A stretch of DNA of 17,552 bases, taken from the NCBI GenBank assembly GCA_934096535.1, contig CAKOMC010000030.1:1-17552 (forward strand), given 5' to 3'. The notes under the pieces were generated by a model. The model saw nothing but the letters and a program-made list of their open reading frames with translations, was not told the origin of the DNA and ran no database searches. Source of the DNA: an uncultured Bacilli bacterium. Its GTDB lineage: Bacteria > Bacillota_I > Bacilli_A > RF39 > UBA660. Made by a program: the position numbers and the translations under genes. The number at the start of each line of letters is the position of its first letter. Position 1 is the stretch's first letter. Below, in pieces: positions 15,165-17,552 of the stretch.

Positions 15165-15193
15165 GTTATCATTCCAGTTAACTGAAGAGTCAA
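15165..15193 (-). promoter_or_regulatory. Promoter with palindromic operator for the Cys-rich protein/MerR pair
   Basis: On the minus strand TTGACT (15193-15188) is separated by 17 bases from GATAAC (15170-15165), a moderate -10. The spacer contains the perfect 10-bp palindrome CAGTTAACTG (15175-15184). A palindrome between -35 and -10 is where MerR-type regulators bind, and such a gene is in the same unit. However, the 17-base spacer is normal, not the lengthened 19-20 typical of MerR-activated promoters. Confidence 0.4.
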
Positions 15194-15257
15194 TGACCTT
15201 TTGAAAAAAATTAAATTAAATTAAGTTAAAATCGTCAATTTTATAACAAAAGCCTAT

Positions 15258-15629
15258 TTAAAAAGCGTCTTTTAATAATTCATAAGCTTTTTCTTGACTG
15301 ATTGTGCAAGGCTTAATGTGAAAATTTGGTAGTAAGTGCATGTGATAATGCTTTATAGCTTGACTAGTTCCAAAATTTACTCTCGTACTTAAAGCCTCCG
15401 CCTTAGCTTTATCCATTAAAACAGGAATCAATCTTTTGGCAACCTCATTAATATGAAGCAAAGTCTCATCATCAATTTCATTTAAATCCGTTATATGCTT
15501 CTTAGGTATCAAAAGGGTATGACAATCACTATCAGGATATAAATCTAAAATAGCAATAACTTTATCATCTTCATATATTTTTTTACAAGGTATTTCACCT
15601 TTAATCATTTTACAAAATAAACATTCCAT
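15258..15629 (-). CDS. HIT-family nucleotide hydrolase/transferase
   Basis: HIT proteins hydrolyse or transfer nucleoside phosphates attached to amines, sulfates or dinucleotides. The 123-residue product shows the full Hint-type layout: CLFCKMIKGEIP with two Cys (3, 6), YEDDKVIAILDLYP, HTLLIPKKHI, and the triad HYHMHLLP (His94, His96, His98), in which the middle His is expected to be the nucleophile. The Gln/Ser before the triad (FGTSQAIKHYH) replaces the common G-Q-x-V form. It is the usual small size. GGAGGAT stands 7 bases before the ATG. The gene follows the 394-residue orphan by 27 bases and is probably co-transcribed with it. The substrate cannot be fixed from the motif. Confidence 0.88.
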   Translation of the reverse strand: MECLFCKMIKGEIPCKKIYEDDKVIAILDLYPDSDCHTLLIPKKHITDLNEIDDETLLHINEVAKRLIPVLMDKAKAEALSTRVNFGTSQAIKHYHMHLLPNFHIKPCTISQEKAYELLKDAF

Positions 15630-15656
15630 ATTTTATCCTCCGTTTTCATTATAGCA

Positions 15657-16841
15657 CTATTTCTGGTTTGTTGGCCAATATATTAATTTAGGTTTCAAAG
15701 TTAATTCTAAGCTTTTGTTATAATTAGCATCTTCTTTATTAGTTCCTTTAATAAGCTCTTTATCATTTTTAATATTAGCATTTCCTAAACTATATGTTCC
15801 CAGTAGAGTATCGGCATTTTCCTTTAACCAGTCATAAACGACCGATTTATCCTGAGAATAGTCCTGAAATTCACTATCACCATTAACTACTTTTTCAATA
15901 TCTCGAATTAGAAATAATAAATTAGTTTGCACTAAGCCTTTTTGATGATAATAATTGTGAACTATTTCTAAAAGTTTATCACCATTCTCTTTATTTTGAT
16001 TTATGAGTTCATTTAAAAGATAGGCATCTAGTAAACTTTGACGATTAGACCTTGTAAGTTTGCTTGGAATTTGCTGTACTACAAAGGCTTTTTCATAATC
16101 TTCATTATATAAAACACTAATAATATAAAGAACAGCAAAGCCTTTAGAACCGATATAGGTCATATTGAAATTTTCTAATCTGACTTCTAAATTGTTAACA
16201 TCAGTAAATGAAAACTTAGCCTCATAAAAAATTCCTTTTAGCTTAAAATAAACGATTAAATCTTGATTATTAAGAATAGCATTACCAAATAATTCTAGGA
16301 GATTAGATCTATTTTGATAAAAATTTTCTGTTAATTTCAGTGCTAGTAGCCTAAAGAAATTGCTATTAATTTTTACACTGCTAAAAGTCTTAGGCGTGGT
16401 ATCTAAAAGAGAGTAGATGTTTGTTTCTAATGCGCTAATACTTGATATATTTTGTAATTTTAAAAGATTATTAATAGAGCCAATGCTTTGATAACTCTTT
16501 TTTAGTGAACTTATCACTAATGTTGGTTTAATACCTAAGCATTTTTGATCATGACAATTATCATTTATTGTTTTTACCTTATCTTTTGAAATTCCTTTTT
16601 CTACTTCATAATTAATTGCACAATCACTATATAAATTAGAATCAGTAGCAATGCAAATTTCCAAAGTTAAAATATAACTAATGAAATGTTTTAAATCAAT
16701 TGGTTTATCATTAAAAAACAAATAGTATTTTTCTTGAAAGAAAAATATATCAAAAAAATAGGTTTGATATTTATTAAAAGCATTTAATTTCATACTTTGA
16801 TTTTTAATTAAACATTGTTGTAATAATTTATAGATAATCAT
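15657..16841 (-). CDS. Protein of unknown function (394 aa), next to cotE
   Basis: I do not recognise this family. The predicted product is 394 residues, soluble, rich in Asn, Leu, Ile and Lys, with no signal peptide and no membrane segment. The N-terminal ~70 residues are aromatic-rich and strand-like (YQTYFFDIFFF, KYYLFFND). A cysteine pair CHDQKC lies near residue 95. The middle and C-terminal parts look alpha-helical (QSLLDAYLLNELINQ, NLLFLIRDIEKVV). The last ~40 residues are polar and probably flexible, ending YWPTNQK. AAAGGAG is well placed before the ATG at 16841, and an extended -10 element lies about 25 bases further up. It is followed at 27 bases by the HIT gene. Its position between cotE and a HIT hydrolase does not reveal a role. 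Confidence 0.7.
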   Translation of the reverse strand: MIIYKLLQQCLIKNQSMKLNAFNKYQTYFFDIFFFQEKYYLFFNDKPIDLKHFISYILTLEICIATDSNLYSDCAINYEVEKGISKDKVKTINDNCHDQKCLGIKPTLVISSLKKSYQSIGSINNLLKLQNISSISALETNIYSLLDTTPKTFSSVKINSNFFRLLALKLTENFYQNRSNLLELFGNAILNNQDLIVYFKLKGIFYEAKFSFTDVNNLEVRLENFNMTYIGSKGFAVLYIISVLYNEDYEKAFVVQQIPSKLTRSNRQSLLDAYLLNELINQNKENGDKLLEIVHNYYHQKGLVQTNLLFLIRDIEKVVNGDSEFQDYSQDKSVVYDWLKENADTLLGTYSLGNANIKNDKELIKGTNKEDANYNKSLELTLKPKLIYWPTNQK

Positions 16842-16866
16842 TAGTTCTCCTTTTAATTTATATATT

Positions 16867-16875
16867 ATTGTACCA
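16867..16875 (-). promoter_or_regulatory. Extended -10 promoter for the 394-aa gene and HIT gene
   Basis: Read on the minus strand, TGGTACAAT (16875-16867) is an extended -10 with one mismatch from TATAAT. It lies 25 bases before the start codon. No good -35 stands 16-18 bases upstream, so the TG element would carry the recognition. Confidence 0.45.
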
Positions 16876-17008
16876 TAAACTTATATTACCGCCTACAATA
16901 AATTAAAAATTTATGGCAATTTATTAGGACTACTAATCTAAAATTAACAGATTAAAAAATATAAATAAATAGAGAGGAATAAAAAAACAGTTGGCATTAC
17001 ACCAAATG

Positions 17009-17521
17009 TTATTTCAAATAATTTGTATCAACCTTGTCTACAGTTTGGATGGTGTCCTCATCATCAGTAAGTTCAATATAATCATCATCTAACTCTTCAA
17101 CAGGAACCTTTATTTTTGTATCGCCAACAATTTCAATTCCTAATTCCTTCGTAATATTTAAATTAACAATACCATCTTTGATGCTAACATCACTAACGGT
17201 TGGTTGTTGAATACTCTTAACAATAACTTCATTTGAACCGCTAGCCTCATCGACATTCATTTTCATAGTATCCGTATAGCTAAACTTTTGGGTACTAACA
17301 GCGGTTTTACTGTCATTATCATAAGAATACCAGACATTAACATCAAAATTACCGTTAACCAAAACTTTATTTCCTAAATTAGTGCCATTAAAAGTATGAT
17401 TAATAACCCAGCAACCTAAAATGGTATTTGGCGTTTCCTCAGTTTGTAGTGTATAATTATTAGTACTATTTTTCTTTCCCTTAGCAATAACTGCTTTGGT
17501 AACAATTTCTTTATAATTCAT
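17009..17521 (-). CDS. cotE: CotE-family outer spore coat morphogenetic protein
   Basis: CotE organises assembly of the outer spore coat around the forespore in Bacillus. The 170-residue product follows the family along its whole length: YKEIVTKAVIAKGKK at the N-terminus, TILGCWVINH, the highly characteristic FDVNVWYSYDNDSKT, the EVIVKSIQQPT stretch, VGDTKIKV, and an acidic tail (ELDDDYIELTDDED) ending NYL, close to the end of B. subtilis CotE (181 residues). No signal or membrane segment is present, as expected for a mother-cell protein. AAGGGTGA sits 7 bases before the ATG at 17521. The gene appears monocistronic. In B. subtilis cotE lies next to mutS-mutL, with miaA nearby; here mutL-miaA is about 8 kb away on the other strand. 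I see no sporulation-type promoter in the 31 bases left. Confidence 0.88.
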   Translation of the reverse strand: MNYKEIVTKAVIAKGKKNSTNNYTLQTEETPNTILGCWVINHTFNGTNLGNKVLVNGNFDVNVWYSYDNDSKTAVSTQKFSYTDTMKMNVDEASGSNEVIVKSIQQPTVSDVSIKDGIVNLNITKELGIEIVGDTKIKVPVEELDDDYIELTDDEDTIQTVDKVDTNYLK

Positions 17522-17552
17522 AATATATTCACCCTTCTAAAATAATTTATGC

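Noticed and set aside
16897..16925. Inverted repeat AATAAATT / AATTTATT after cotE as a terminator
   Set aside because: The stem is pure A/T and has no T tract following on the minus strand; such repeats are frequent by chance in this composition.
1..17552. Mycoplasma-type genetic code (TGA as Trp)
   Set aside because: TGA ends genes at 4582 and 9687 in positions confirmed by context, and conserved tryptophans are written TGG.

Overview
The window looks like chromosomal DNA from a low-GC Gram-positive bacterium (Bacillota, most likely class Bacilli). The evidence is the strong AT bias, AGGAGG-type ribosome sites, a T-box leader, the Bacillota gene pair yqeG-yqeH, and a homologue of the Bacillus outer spore-coat protein CotE. 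TGA is used as a stop (genes ending at 4582 and 9687) while Trp is written TGG, so this is genetic code 11 and not the Mycoplasma/Spiroplasma code. Several proteins are compact: AlaRS lacks its C-terminal domain, AspRS is the short archaeal-type form, and YqeH is short. This recalls uncultured gut Bacilli with small genomes, but that placement is inference.

Plus strand, 1-3340: a P-loop kinase-like gene (5' end outside the window) overlaps a small HExxH metallopeptidase. Then come holA (DNA polymerase III delta subunit) and a VanZ-like membrane protein gene that is split by a frameshift. A hairpin terminator closes this block. 3341-4582: an extended -10 promoter and a perfect 23-bp tandem duplication carrying the ribosome site precede a second HExxH metallopeptidase with a C-terminal membrane anchor.

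4620-8940: a promoter followed by the tightly packed series yqeG-yqeH-mutL-miaA (ribosome assembly GTPase, mismatch repair, tRNA A37 modification). 8941-9162 is AT-rich and gene-free, with a short imperfect repeat. 9163-11426: a nucleotide-kinase-like gene translationally coupled to a C-terminally shortened alaS. 11427-14486: a near-consensus promoter, a complete T-box riboswitch whose specifier reads as AAC (Asn), then an archaeal-type aspS and a bacterial asnS, ending at a hairpin terminator that can serve both strands.

Minus strand, 14485-17521: from the right edge, a cotE homologue, a 394-residue orphan gene, a HIT-family hydrolase, a small Cys-rich single-pass membrane protein, and a MerR-type regulator cut short after its DNA-binding domain. 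A protein remnant in another frame overlaps the end of the regulator. The plus and minus transcription units converge on the 14434-14486 terminator. No tRNA, rRNA, CRISPR array, insertion sequence or phage module was seen. The most interesting items are the Asn-type T-box over aspS-asnS, the AlaRS without C-Ala domain, the CotE homologue, and two probable broken genes.
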